A DNA stretch of 48,944 bases from Paraburkholderia ultramafica (lineage in GTDB: Bacteria; Pseudomonadota; Gammaproteobacteria; Burkholderiales; Burkholderiaceae). Shown piece after piece: positions 17,600 to 28,147 of the stretch. The first letter of the stretch is position 1, and each line of letters opens with the position of its first letter. The position numbers were made by a program, and so were the translations under genes. The stretch spans positions 1 to 48,944 of the forward strand of contig NZ_CADIKK010000043.1 of the NCBI RefSeq assembly GCF_902859915.1, given 5' to 3'. The notes under the pieces were generated by a model. It worked only from the letters and a program-made list of their open reading frames with translations. It did no database searches and was not told the DNA's origin.

Positions 17600-18298
17600 T
17601 CAATTCAGGTTGAACGAGAACGGCACCTGTACCCGGACAGCTTGACCTTGGGAAATGCAATTGAATCGCTTGACCGCTTTGAAAGCGGCGGTGTCCAGGC
17701 CGTCGTGGTCGGACGACTTCGCCACGCGCTCACCCGTAATGTGACCTTCCGGATCGACGGTGAACTCGATGAGCACCTCGCCGGTGTCGCCGTTTTCCTG
17801 CGCTTCCTTCGGATAGACCATCGAGCCGCGAATCTCGTCGGAGTTCGGACACACGATGCCGACAGCCGTGCTCGGCGCCTTCACGGGCACCGACGCCATC
17901 GGTACGACCGGCACGGCGGGCGCCGACTGCACGGGCGTCGTCTGGTGCGCAATGGTCTGCTGCGGCGGAGCCTGGACCGAGACCTCCGGCGGCGGCACGA
18001 ACGGCGGAGGCGGCGGCGCGAACTTGGGCGGCGGCATTTGCACAGTCGGCAACGGCGGCGGAGGCGGCGGTTTCACCGGCTCAATGATCTTTGTTTCGAT
18101 CGGATGCTGGATGACGTGCACGACCTTAGTGGCAAGGCCATTGAGCAGCGCGTAGACCAGCACGACGTGCAACACGATGACGACTGCGATACCGCTGAAG
18201 CGGCGCGCGGGATTTTGCTGCTTCTTCCCGAATTCGCGAGGCCGTCCGAGCGTTGCGGCTCGCGATGTTGCCGCCGGAATTTGCCCTTCCAGTTTCAT
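17600..18298 (-). CDS. tonB: TonB energy-transducing protein
   Basis: The 232-residue protein has a basic cytoplasmic N-terminus, one membrane anchor (FSGIAVVIVLHVVLVYALL, about residues 35-53) and a proline-rich spacer (VKPPPPPPLPTVQMPPPKF region, about residues 75-110). The C-terminal TonB domain contains YPKEAQENGDTGEVLIEFTV and DTAAFKAVKRFNC. It spans the periplasm to pull on the plug of outer-membrane receptors. A GTG two codons upstream (18304) is also possible; ATG at 18298 is preferred. It lies between the receptor and exbB, so it is probably dedicated to this receptor rather than the general TonB. Confidence 0.93.
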   Translation of the reverse strand: MKLEGQIPAATSRAATLGRPREFGKKQQNPARRFSGIAVVIVLHVVLVYALLNGLATKVVHVIQHPIETKIIEPVKPPPPPPLPTVQMPPPKFAPPPPPFVPPPEVSVQAPPQQTIAHQTTPVQSAPAVPVVPMASVPVKAPSTAVGIVCPNSDEIRGSMVYPKEAQENGDTGEVLIEFTVDPEGHITGERVAKSSDHDGLDTAAFKAVKRFNCISQGQAVRVQVPFSFNLN

Positions 18299-18416
18299 AC
18301 CCACCCTTCGATCCTCCCGGCGTGAATCGCCTTGTTCCGTGATTGCGGCGCTTGTCGTGCAACGACTGCGGGACCAGGCCGATCACGGGGACTTCCTGAG
18401 ACTTGCTCGAACACCC

Positions 18417-18456
18417 GGGCTGCCACTTCCTGCCGTCGGGAAAGAGGCGGCAGCCC
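18417..18456. terminator. Stem-loop between receptor gene and tonB
   Basis: GGGCTGCC at 18417-18424 pairs perfectly with GGCAGCCC at 18449-18456 across a 24-base loop. It lies just after the receptor stop on the transcribed strand. No T-run follows, so it is at best a weak terminator or an attenuator/RNA-stability element that could set receptor expression above tonB. A short direct repeat (CACTAGCT-type) sits beside it at about 18456-18475. Confidence 0.3.
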
Positions 18457-18487
18457 ACTAGCTCACTAGCTCACTGCTCTCAACACA

Positions 18488-21232
18488 TCAGAACCGGTAC
18501 GAAGCTCCGACCTGGAAGAAGCGGCCAATATTCGAGTACAACGACTGGTCGTAACCCGTGTTGTAGCTCGGCGAGCTCTGCCATTCCACGTCGAAGGGTG
18601 GCTTCTTGTCGAAAATGTTGTTGACGCCTCCGTAGATCGTCCAGTGCTTGATTCCCCGGTATGTGAACATCAAGTTAAACTGGCTGTACGAAGCGACCGA
18701 CAATGTGCCACCGTCGCCGAATTCATCGGCAACCGCGTTCGTGTAGGGGCCGGTGTATTGCCACGTCAGCGACGTCAGCAGGCCGCGGTAATCCCAGCTC
18801 ACGCTCGTATTGCCCTTCCACCGCGGATTGCTCGCACCGAACGGCTGCAACAAGGCGAAATTGTTGCCGGCGAAATCCTGCGACGTGCCGTCCGTGTTCC
18901 GCAGCTTGAAGCGCCAGACGTAGGTCCAGTCGCCGGCCAGCGTGAACGTGCCGTAGCTCGTGGGCAGCGACTTGCGGAAGTTGAAGTCGAATCCGTAGGT
19001 GTCGAGCGAACCGAGGTTCAGGAACGGCATGTTCATGTACGAGAGCGTGCCGTCAGCGTTGCGAATGACGCGTGATGGGTCGTTCTTCTGCAGCACCGCG
19101 TTCGGATCATCCGTTCCGATCACGTCGTCGATGCGAATCTTGTAGAACGCAGCACCGAAATCCGTATAGGGATCCGGCGAAAGCTGGAAACCGATGTTGT
19201 AGTTCTTCGTATGTTCGGGCTGCAGATTCGGATTGCCGGTCGTGCGCTCGGTGACGTAACGATGAGTCGGGCCGCTGGGATCATACGGGTCGACGAGGTT
19301 CTGGTGCCCGAGGTAGACGGCCTGCGAGTTTTCGATCAGCGTCGGTGCGCGGAAACCACGGCTATACGACATATACGTCGTCAGCATCTGGACCGGCTGG
19401 AAGCGCAGAGCGAAGCTCGGCGAGAACGCCCCGCCAAAGTCGCTGTAGTGGTCGTAACGACCAGCCTGCGTGAAGGTCAGGTGCTGGACGATCGGAATGT
19501 CGACCTGATAGAACGCGGCGGCAACGTTGCGGGAACCGTCGACGGTCTGCACGTTCGCAGGTGCCGTCACGCCCTCAGACGCGTACGTCTGTGGATTGAT
19601 CGACGCCGATTCGTGACGAAACTCCGTGCCAAGTCCGAGTCCGACCGAGCCGCCCGGAAGCGTAAACAAGTTGCTCGTCGAAGTCTTCGCCGTGACGCTG
19701 TCGAGCTTGGAAACCGACAGCTGATTGTCGTCTTGCAATACGCCGTTCAGGCCGTTGGGCGTGGCGGACGGGTTCGAGAAGTTATACGTGCCGTTTTGGA
19801 GCATATTCTCGTACCCCGCGACGTTCACGACGTTGCCGTACGTGCTGGAAACGACGCTCTGCGAATGGGCGTACTCGAGAGCCCAGTCCCAGTTGCCCAG
19901 CTTCGCGGCATCGAACGAACCCTTGACGCCAGTATTGGCCATCCAGTACGTCGAAACGGTGTCCGTCGTCTTGGTGTAATCCGGGAACGTCAGGTTGATG
20001 TCCGTCGCCGTTCCGTAAGGGTTGTACGGGTTCGACGCCGGCACGCTTCGCGAAATCTGGGAGACGGTCCCCGAGGACGGGTCGTAGACGTTCGTGTTCC
20101 TTGTGACCGACGCCGCGCCATTGAGGTTCAGCGTCTCGTTGCGGCTCGCCCAGAAGCCCGCGTACGCTTGCGTGGTGTCGTCGATCTTGAAGGTGCCGCG
20201 CACCTTTGCATTCAAGCGCGTGACCGCCGGCTGCAACGAATATGTGTTGGCGGTATTGTAGGTGCACGATGCACCGGACGTGTTCGCTGCGCTGCTTCCC
20301 GTCGGGCAAGGTGAAAGCGCGGCGTGCCCGCTGGGCGTTTCCCAGAACGACTGTTGATCTAGGCCAAGCGGCTTGGAAATGCCACCGGGGTACTGCGAGA
20401 AGTCCTGCTGGCTTGTCATGTCGCGGTCGGCGAGCGTCGAACCGCTGTCGCGGTAATAGCTCGCCGCAGCCGTAACGTTGAAGCGGTCCGAGGCCAGGTT
20501 GCCCAAACCGCCGAGCACGCTGAAGCTGCCCTGTCCGTCGCCCGGATGTTGCGCCTTGCCCAGTTGCGCGTCGAGCTGCAGGCCTTGGAAGTTTTTCTTC
20601 GTGATGATGTTGATGACGCCCGCGATCGCGTCGGAACCGTATACGGAAACGGCGCCCGTCTTCACGACTTCGATGCGATCGACGATGTTCAACGGAATTG
20701 TATTGACATCGAAAAACGTGTCGGTAAAGTTGACGGCTCTTGCGTAATTGGCGACACGTTGTCCGTCAACGAGCACCAGCGTGTATTTCTCGCTCAACCC
20801 CCGCAGGGCGATGCCGGCACCGCCCGGCGCCGAACTGCTCTGCGTCGACTCGCCCCAGCTGCTCGCGGCATTGGCGGACATCCCCCGCAGGAAGCCGGCA
20901 ACCGTCGTATAGCCGCTTTGCTGAATTTCCTTGGCTGTGATGACCTGAACTTCCGTGTTGCCGACCTTATCCGAGGTGCGGATTAGCGAGCCCGTCACCT
21001 CGAACTTGTCGAGCTTCTTGACGTTTTGCTTTGCGGCACCGTTTGATGTCGACGCCGCCGTGCCGGTGTTTTGCGTGCCGTTGGCGTCGCCTGCGGCCGC
21101 CGCCGGCACAGCGCCAGGGTCCGTCGTCACCGGCGCGCTCTGCGCGAAAGCCGACGTGCCGAAGGCCGCCGCCAACGTCAATTCAGCCCATAGTATTCTT
21201 CTGATGGCCAGCGCCAATGTCCGTTGTTTCAT
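18488..21232 (-). CDS. TonB-dependent outer-membrane receptor
   Basis: The 914-residue protein has a signal peptide (ending near TSAFAQSAP), a low-complexity linker rich in A, T, G and N, and a TonB-box-like segment KLDKFEVTGSLIR. The plug domain has GYTTVAGFLRGMSANAASS, IALRGLSEKYTLVLVDGQR and DAIAGVINIITKK. A 22-strand-type barrel follows and ends in FFQVGASYRF with a terminal phenylalanine. The VTGSLIR box type is common in large receptor families for peptides, sugars and other nutrients in Xanthomonas, Caulobacter and sphingomonads; it is unlike classical catecholate siderophore receptors. ATG at 21232 has a good AAGGGG ribosome site and begins the signal peptide. Gene context suggests a peptide or peptide conjugate as ligand. 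Confidence 0.93.
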   Translation of the reverse strand: MKQRTLALAIRRILWAELTLAAAFGTSAFAQSAPVTTDPGAVPAAAAGDANGTQNTGTAASTSNGAAKQNVKKLDKFEVTGSLIRTSDKVGNTEVQVITAKEIQQSGYTTVAGFLRGMSANAASSWGESTQSSSAPGGAGIALRGLSEKYTLVLVDGQRVANYARAVNFTDTFFDVNTIPLNIVDRIEVVKTGAVSVYGSDAIAGVINIITKKNFQGLQLDAQLGKAQHPGDGQGSFSVLGGLGNLASDRFNVTAAASYYRDSGSTLADRDMTSQQDFSQYPGGISKPLGLDQQSFWETPSGHAALSPCPTGSSAANTSGASCTYNTANTYSLQPAVTRLNAKVRGTFKIDDTTQAYAGFWASRNETLNLNGAASVTRNTNVYDPSSGTVSQISRSVPASNPYNPYGTATDINLTFPDYTKTTDTVSTYWMANTGVKGSFDAAKLGNWDWALEYAHSQSVVSSTYGNVVNVAGYENMLQNGTYNFSNPSATPNGLNGVLQDDNQLSVSKLDSVTAKTSTSNLFTLPGGSVGLGLGTEFRHESASINPQTYASEGVTAPANVQTVDGSRNVAAAFYQVDIPIVQHLTFTQAGRYDHYSDFGGAFSPSFALRFQPVQMLTTYMSYSRGFRAPTLIENSQAVYLGHQNLVDPYDPSGPTHRYVTERTTGNPNLQPEHTKNYNIGFQLSPDPYTDFGAAFYKIRIDDVIGTDDPNAVLQKNDPSRVIRNADGTLSYMNMPFLNLGSLDTYGFDFNFRKSLPTSYGTFTLAGDWTYVWRFKLRNTDGTSQDFAGNNFALLQPFGASNPRWKGNTSVSWDYRGLLTSLTWQYTGPYTNAVADEFGDGGTLSVASYSQFNLMFTYRGIKHWTIYGGVNNIFDKKPPFDVEWQSSPSYNTGYDQSLYSNIGRFFQVGASYRF

Positions 21233-21599
21233 TTTCCCCTTCTCTCTTGCCAGTAAGCCCATACCTGTTTTTCAAAGAGGGACGTGTGGTCCTCTCCGCT
21301 TGATATACGGCGAACGCGCGCGATGTTCTGCCAAGTTGCCGGCACTAGTACAACTTCACAAGCACATCGATGACGCCGCCATATGAAATTCGACAGACGG
21401 GCGTCCAACAACCGTACCCTAGGATACTTTTTCTTGATACATCATTTCGGAGTGCTTCATATACATCTCGTCAACCCTACATTTTTGATCAATCATGTCG
21501 CATCCTTTCACCCCAACGTCTTCGCCGATCATCCCGATCACGCCTGTAGTTGCACTCGCGATTGCGGAAATGCTTTCTCTTCAAGCAGAAGAGCTCGGC

Positions 21600-22109
21600 A
21601 AAACAACTCCGATGTCCAGACCGAGACAAACTCGGACTCTTCATCTTCGGTATTGGCCATCCATGCACAATCGTCGACTCGTAATGCGTGGCATCGCCGG
21701 CTGTCAAGACGAACTTGGCTCCTTCAATTACCCGCGAACTCTCCTTCCGCTTTGGCCTTGATCTCCAACGCCTGTCGACGCTCACGCATATTCGCCAGAG
21801 CGGCCTCCAGCTTTATACCAGCCGACATATTAATCAACCATCCGAATAGATTGTACGGATCGGCAAACCGAAAGGAACGGATGCCCTCGACCCCGCACAC
21901 GGATTTGCCGAGGCGACACGCGCATGCGCAATATCGCCCAGCGTGGTGACTGACTGCATTGCCCGACTGCGCTCAACTTGGGACAGGAAGGGCTTCGAAA
22001 TGCCTGCCACCATCTCAGTTTCGATGGGTGTACGATCGAGTCTCTGTCGAAGTGTGCGAATTTTTCTACCCAGCGCGAGATCCGCATATGCCTTATCGAA
22101 TTCGATCAT
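21600..22109 (-). pseudogene. Decayed XRE-cupin transcriptional regulator
   Basis: From ATG at 22109 the frame encodes the helix-turn-helix part (GRKIRTLRQRLDRT, then GISKPFLSQVERSRAMQS). It then breaks, and the middle segment is found in another frame (FRFADPYNLFGWLINMSAG, KLEAALANMR). The cupin core appears in a third frame (AKFVLTAGDATHYESTIVHGW). This is the layout of short XRE-cupin repressors such as PuuR-type regulators, about 190 residues. At least two frameshifts make it non-functional. It lies upstream of the receptor and was probably the local regulator of module 1. The exact downstream end is uncertain. Confidence 0.7.
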
Positions 22110-22526
22110 CAGAATTTGTTTGATATAAGTTAATGCCGCTTCCCTGCTTCCCCTAGTACAACCCTTCGCACGCCGGAGCCATTCATTGCCGTCGTTGCTC
22201 GCCGCGTTAGAGCGGAACGGGGCAGCAACCATCGTGCCTGCCGATACGGTCGGACAGAATCCGAAGCCTGTACGCGAGGCTCAAAAATAGGCCTCCCTCA
22301 TCATCGGTGTACGCATTTCCACGAAATCATGTTCGTAGGATTCCGAAATACATAACTGTATTGAAACTGCCAATCGATCGACATACCACCAGCTGCATTG
22401 CCGCAGAACGGACGTGCAGTCGTGCTCGCGCATTGCGACAGCCTACCAACGTCAACTTAATGCACTTCTTAAATCTACAACAAGTAACGCAAGGCTAAGC
22501 GAAAGCCAAACGAACGCGTTCTTTCT
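22110..22526. other. Intergenic stretch with no recognisable gene
   Basis: I see no credible coding region, RNA gene or mobile-element end here. Base composition is less GC-rich than the flanking operons, in line with eroded DNA. A short inverted pair ACGAA/TTCGT around the sequence near 22320-22337 is too small to interpret. Confidence 0.4.
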
Positions 22527-22769
22527 CTAGCTTGCAATTTCTTGGGGAAAGACAATAGCAAAACAAAATCTCGCGTCAAACTGTTTCTTGATCGATGCGA
22601 ATACAGCACTGTCAACCTGCGGGACTCCGTCGATGCCTATGCATAAAGCACTGCGACTCAGAAAGCATTCGCCGGAATTTGGGATGACGTTGGTGAATTC
22701 GCACCTTTCAACGAAGCGTGCCACGAGATCTATGCGGTAGAGAGCAGCGCCAAGCAGATTTCGTTTCAC
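22527..22769 (-). pseudogene. Possible LysR-type regulator, C-terminal remnant
   Basis: An 80-residue frame contains LGAALYRIDLVARFVERCEF followed by TNVIPNSGECFLSRSAL. This resembles the end of the effector domain of LysR regulators of the GcvA type, where a LPRxLV..RF(I/V)ERGELVNV pattern is usual. There is no helix-turn-helix part nearby. The surroundings are transposase debris, so a truncated remnant is likely. The match is short and could be coincidental. Confidence 0.35.
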
Positions 22770-22889
22770 AGCCTCTTCAGTGTGCAGATTGTAGCCTTGT
22801 CAAAAATAATATGACGTTTTTATCTCCCCTGATTGAAGTGTCACCTAACGCCAACACGTTGTGATTGACGAGTCCCATAGCTGGGGGAA

Positions 22890-23590
22890 TCATGCGGCTT
22901 CGCCTCGCCGATCCGCGAACCAGTTCCGCTCTAATGTCATGGGACTGACGTTGTCGAGTGCCGGGTGTAACCGGCGCCCATTGTAAAAACCCAGCCAATC
23001 AATCACCTCGTCCATTGCGCTACGCCGCGTTGCGAAGTGTCGTTCGTGGATGCCGACTACTTTCAGCGAACCGTACAGACTCTCAGTCGAGCCTCGTCCC
23101 CCGCAATCGCCGCCTCGGCTCATGGACGAACGCATGCCATAGGCCCTCAACGTTTCCTGGAACAGACCGCTGCAGTACTTGGCTGTCCCGGTCTATATGC
23201 GCGATCACGCCGGCTTCAAGGCGGCGGCGGTACCACGCCATACGCAACGCGTCCGTGACCAGCTCAGCCTTCATGCGCCGATGCATCGACCAGGCCACCA
23301 CCCGCCGGCTGAACAGTTCGATGATGACCGCTAGGTGTGCTCAGGCGAGATAGGTGATATCCCGCGTCTAACCCGGTTCGGTGCAGTCGCAGTGAAGTTG
23401 CACTCCGGCAGATTTGGCGCGCCAGGCAAATCGTCGCTCGAGTTTGTCGTTGCGATGTACTTGCGCGTGTTGTGGCGTCGAAGGCGGTGCTGCGCCATCA
23501 GCTTGCGAACCCGCTCCTTGCCAACGCGAACGTCACGTGCGAGTAGCTCCTTGCACATGCGCGGCCAACCTTACTCGCCTTTGACCTGTA
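22890..23590 (-). pseudogene. IS3-family transposase (orfB) remnant with several frameshifts
   Basis: Pieces of one rve-domain transposase occur in order across different frames. They are GWPRMCKELLARDVRVGKER and YIATTNSSDDLPGAPNL, then VVAWSMHRRMKAELV-type sequence with VIAHIDRDSQ (catalytic Asp region), then MSRGGDCGGRGSTESLYGSL (catalytic Glu region), and ERHFATRRSAMDEVIDWLGF with FYNGRRLHPALDNVSPMT. The segments match the IS3-family OrfB order over about 230 residues. Multiple breaks make it inactive. No orfA was recognised. Confidence 0.8.
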
Positions 23591-23699
23591 CGTAAGTCGC
23601 CTTGATGTTTGTCAGGGACGGTCTGCAAGAGTCCGTGCATTGACTTGCGTAGGAAGTATTCTGAGAAGAACGTAGTTAATCAGGATAGCCAATAAAACA

Positions 23700-24165
23700 C
23701 CATTTTGTCTCGGTCTGGATCTGTCGACGAAACGTACGCGCAAGCGGCAATTGCTCGACGTGATGCGGCGCGTTCTGCCATGGTTGAGATTGATTGTGCT
23801 GACCGAGCCGCACTTTCCGACGGTAAAACTGGACGACAGCCGTTCCCGATCGCGACGATGCTGCAGATTCATTTTCTGCGGCAGTGGTTCGGCCCTGTCG
23901 GACCCAACGATGGAAGAAGCGCTTTACGACACGCCGCTGTGTCGCGAGTTCGCGGGGCTCGACAGGTGGCATGACGCGCTTGCCGGACGAACGCACGATT
24001 CTTCGGCTCCGCCATCTTCTCGAAGCGCACGGACTGGCAGCTCAAGCGCTGGCCCTGGTCAATGAGATCCTGAGAGAGAATGGTCGATGTTGAGGGCGTG
24101 GTCGGTTGTCGACGCCACCTTGATTTCAGCACCGAGCTTGACGAAGTACGCCACTGGTATGCCTG
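23700..24165 (+). pseudogene. IS5-family transposase, decayed N-terminal half
   Basis: Fragments in shifting frames match the start of IS5-type transposases: DLSTKRTRKRQLLDVMRRV, LTEPHFP, then ALSDPTMEEALYDTPLCREF (conserved N-terminal block). DERTILRLRHLLEAHGLAAQ, LVNEILRENG and VVDATLISAPSLTKYA (region of the first catalytic Asp) follow. The C-terminal half with the YREK motif is missing. Transcribed strand is plus, opposite to the flanking operons. Confidence 0.75.
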
Positions 24166-24288
24166 ACGGCGCGGCGGTCGGCCGTGCCGCGCTTTCCAGC
24201 CCGTTCCCGCCGTCGCGCGAGCGAATGCCTCCCTCGGCGCAGCGGATAGCTGCGTCGTGGAAAAGGTTTGCGTGAAGCCAAAGGGATT

Positions 24289-25280
<992 letters not shown>

Positions 25281-25284
<4 letters not shown>

Positions 25285-26273
25285 AGCACCTCCACCATAG
25301 CCTGGACGGGACAATGGCACGCGCACAGCGCATGTGCTTCGCCCTCGATCGGTTCGAGCGCCGGGCATGTCGCGCGGCATATCTCCTCGGCGAACGTGCA
25401 GCGTGGCGCGAATGCGCAACCGGCACCGACTTCGCCGGGCAGCGGCGGATTGCCCGGGATGGTTTGCAGCGGACGGTCGTCGTTATCGTCGGTCAGACGC
25501 GGCAGCGCGTTCAAAAGACCGAGCGTGTAGGGATGCGACGGCGCCGCGAACAGCGCGGCCGCGCTCGCCTGCTCGACGGTCTGGCCGGCGTACATCACCA
25601 TCACGTCGTCGCACAGGCTGGCCGCCACGCCCATGTCGTGCGTGATCAGAATGATCGCCGTGCCGCGCTCGCTGTTCAGTTCGCGCAGCAACTCGATGAT
25701 CTGGGCCTGCACGGTCACGTCGAGCGCGGTGGTGGGTTCGTCGGCGATCAGGATTTCGGGCTCAGAGAGCAGCGCCATCGCGATCATCACGCGTTGCCGC
25801 ATGCCGCCGGAAAATTCGTGCGGATACGTGTTGATGCGCCGCGCGGCATCGGGAATGCGCACCGATTCGAGCGTTTCGATCGCGCGGCGGCGCGCCTCGC
25901 GGCGCGACATCTTGCGGTGCAGCTGCAGCGTCTCGGTCATCTGCCGTTCGATTGTCAGGAACGGGTTAAGCGAGGTCATCGGGTCCTGAAAGATCATGCC
26001 GATGCGATCGCCGCGAATCCGGTTCAGCGCCGCTTCGTTCATGGTCAGCAGGTTTTCGCCGCGATAGGCAGCGCTGCCGGACACGCTGCCGTTGCTGGCC
26101 AAGAGGCCCAGCAGCGCCATCACGGTCTGGCTCTTGCCCGAGCCCGATTCTCCGACAATGGCGAGCGTGCGGCCCGCTTCCAGCGAAAACGACACGCCTT
26201 GCACCACGTCGACCGGGACACCTTCGCGGCGCGTAAAGCGCACGCTGAGGTCTTTGACTTCGAGTAGCGGCAT
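25281..26273 (-). CDS. oppD: Oligopeptide ABC transporter ATPase (OppD/DppD type)
   Basis: The 330-residue product has Walker A GESGSGKS, signature FSGGMRQRVMIAMAL and Walker B ILIADEP, and the C-terminal cysteine-rich cap GCAFAPRCTFAEEICRATC. It is the partner ATPase of OppF. The gene starts one base after the oppC stop region and overlaps oppF by four bases, so all five genes appear to be translated from one transcript. Confidence 0.94.
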
Positions 26274-26274
26274 G

Positions 26275-27189
26275 TCAGCGGTCCTTCGGGTCGAATGCGT
26301 CGCGCAAACCGTCGCCGACGAAATTCACGCAATACAGCGTGACGCACAGCATCACGGCAGGGCACAGCAGCAGCCAGGGCGTCGATTCGAGCTTCTGCGC
26401 GCCGTCCTGAATCAGCACGCCCCAGCTCGTCATGGGTTCCTGCACGCCGAGACCGAGGAACGATAGTACCGATTCGGTCAGCACGATGTTCGGCACCGTC
26501 ACGCTGGCGTACACCACGACCACGCCAAACAGATTCGGCACAATGTGACGCGCGATGATCGAACGCGAACTCACGCCGATTGCCTTTGCGGCGTCGATGA
26601 ATTCGCGCGAACGCAACGACAGCGTCTGGCCGCGCACCACGCGCGCCATGTCGAGCCACGAAAACGCACTGATAGTGAGCACGACCAGATAGAACGCGCG
26701 GCCGAACATCGTCATCATCAGGATCGCGATCAGCATGTAGGGGATAGCGTACATCATGTCGACGATACGCATCATCACCGCGTCGGCGCGACCGCCCAGA
26801 TAACCCGCGGTCGCGCCGTACGCCACGCCGATCAGCCCGGACACGAGCGTGCCGAGCAGGCCGACTTCGAGCGACACGCGCCCGCCTTGCAGCGTGCGCG
26901 CAAGCAGGTCCCGGCCGAGTTCGTCGGTGCCGAACCAGTGCATATTCTGCAGGGTAGGCGGCAGGCTGATCGCGCTCCAGTCGCTATCGATCGGAGCGTT
27001 TGGCAAGAACCACGGACCGGCCACGCAGGCGATCACGATCAGCAGCAGCACAACGAAACTGGCGAACGCGGCGCGGTTGCGCACGAAACGCCACATGGCG
27101 GTAGCGAGTGGGCCGCGCGAACGCGGCGCCTTGGCGATGGACGCAAGCGGATCGAGCGCCGCGACAGTCGATTGAAGAGAGCGAGGCAT
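26275..27189 (-). CDS. oppC: Oligopeptide ABC transporter permease (OppC/DppC type)
   Basis: The 304-residue membrane protein has an N-terminal helix (FASFVVLLLIVIACVAGPW), the family stretch HWFGTDELGRDLLARTLQG and the EAA loop FIDAAKAIGVSSRSIIARHI. About six membrane helices are expected. It forms the inner-membrane channel with OppB. It is shorter than the YejE permease of module 1 because it lacks the large periplasmic insertion, which separates the two transporter types clearly. Confidence 0.93.
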   Translation of the reverse strand: MPRSLQSTVAALDPLASIAKAPRSRGPLATAMWRFVRNRAAFASFVVLLLIVIACVAGPWFLPNAPIDSDWSAISLPPTLQNMHWFGTDELGRDLLARTLQGGRVSLEVGLLGTLVSGLIGVAYGATAGYLGGRADAVMMRIVDMMYAIPYMLIAILMMTMFGRAFYLVVLTISAFSWLDMARVVRGQTLSLRSREFIDAAKAIGVSSRSIIARHIVPNLFGVVVVYASVTVPNIVLTESVLSFLGLGVQEPMTSWGVLIQDGAQKLESTPWLLLCPAVMLCVTLYCVNFVGDGLRDAFDPKDR

Positions 27190-27192
27190 GGA

Positions 27193-28131
27193 TCAGTACC
27201 GGATGCGCGGGTCGAGCCACGCGTACGCGAGGTCGACCAGCAGATTGAACAGCACGGCGACGGCGGTCGTCAGCACGACGAGGCCGAGCACGAGGGTGTA
27301 GTCGCGATTGATCGCGCCGTTGACGACGAGTTGACCGAGGCCCGGCAGCGCGAACACCGATTCGGTGACCACCGCCGCGGTGATCGACGAGATGCAGATC
27401 GAGCCGAGCAACGAGACCACCGGCATCAGCGCGGGCTTCATGGCGTGGCGCAGCACGATCGTGCTGCCCGGCAAACCCTTGGCGCGCGCCGTGCGGATAA
27501 AGTTGCCCGACAGCACTTCGATCATGCTACCGCGCATCACGCGGGCAATCGCAGCAACGTTGATGATGGTGAGCAGCACGATCGGCAGCACGCGATAACG
27601 CCACTCGCCTTCGCCCCAGCCGCCGGCCGGCAGCCAGCCGTGTCCTTCGGAGGTCTTCAGCAGGATCGCGAAGACCCACACCAGCACCGGACCCAGTACG
27701 AACGGCGGTACCACGTTGCCGATATTGCCGAGCACCATGACGAAGTGATCGACGAAGCGGTCGCGCCGCACGGCGGCCACCGTGCCGAGCGCGACGCCGA
27801 TCACGAGCGCGATCGGCACCGACACGCCGCCCACGCCGAGGCTCACCGGCAGCGCCTTCCATACCAGATCGTTGACGGTCCAGTCGGCGTAGCGGAACGA
27901 CGGTCCGAGGTCGCCGTGCAGCAGCGAGACGAGGTAGTGGACGTACTGCAGAGGCAACGGTTCGTCGAGGTGATACTTGGCGTTGAGGTTCGCGAGCACG
28001 GCCTCCGACAGTTGCTTCTCGGTGTCGAACGGGCCGCCCGGGGTGAGGTGCAGCAGCAGATAGCACGCGGTGATCACGGCGAGGATCGTCGGGATCGCCC
28101 AGAGCGTGCGGCGCAGCGTATAGGCCAGCAT
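27193..28131 (-). CDS. oppB: Oligopeptide ABC transporter permease (OppB/DppB type)
   Basis: The 312-residue protein begins MLAYTLRRTLWAIPTILAVI. It carries LLHLTPGGPF, the cytoplasmic loop FIRTARAKGLPGSTIVLRHA and a C-terminal AYAWLDPRIRY. These are standard OppB/DppB landmarks. The glycine-rich YejB insertion is absent. ATG at 28131 is 16 bases from the oppA stop. Confidence 0.94.
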   Translation of the reverse strand: MLAYTLRRTLWAIPTILAVITACYLLLHLTPGGPFDTEKQLSEAVLANLNAKYHLDEPLPLQYVHYLVSLLHGDLGPSFRYADWTVNDLVWKALPVSLGVGGVSVPIALVIGVALGTVAAVRRDRFVDHFVMVLGNIGNVVPPFVLGPVLVWVFAILLKTSEGHGWLPAGGWGEGEWRYRVLPIVLLTIINVAAIARVMRGSMIEVLSGNFIRTARAKGLPGSTIVLRHAMKPALMPVVSLLGSICISSITAAVVTESVFALPGLGQLVVNGAINRDYTLVLGLVVLTTAVAVLFNLLVDLAYAWLDPRIRY

Positions 28132-28147
28132 GGCAGTCCTCCTGCGC

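Noticed and set aside
14531..21232. Classical siderophore uptake locus
   Set aside because: No siderophore biosynthesis, Fur-box-like sequence, ferric reductase or FecCD-type permease was seen. The linked transporter is of the peptide class.
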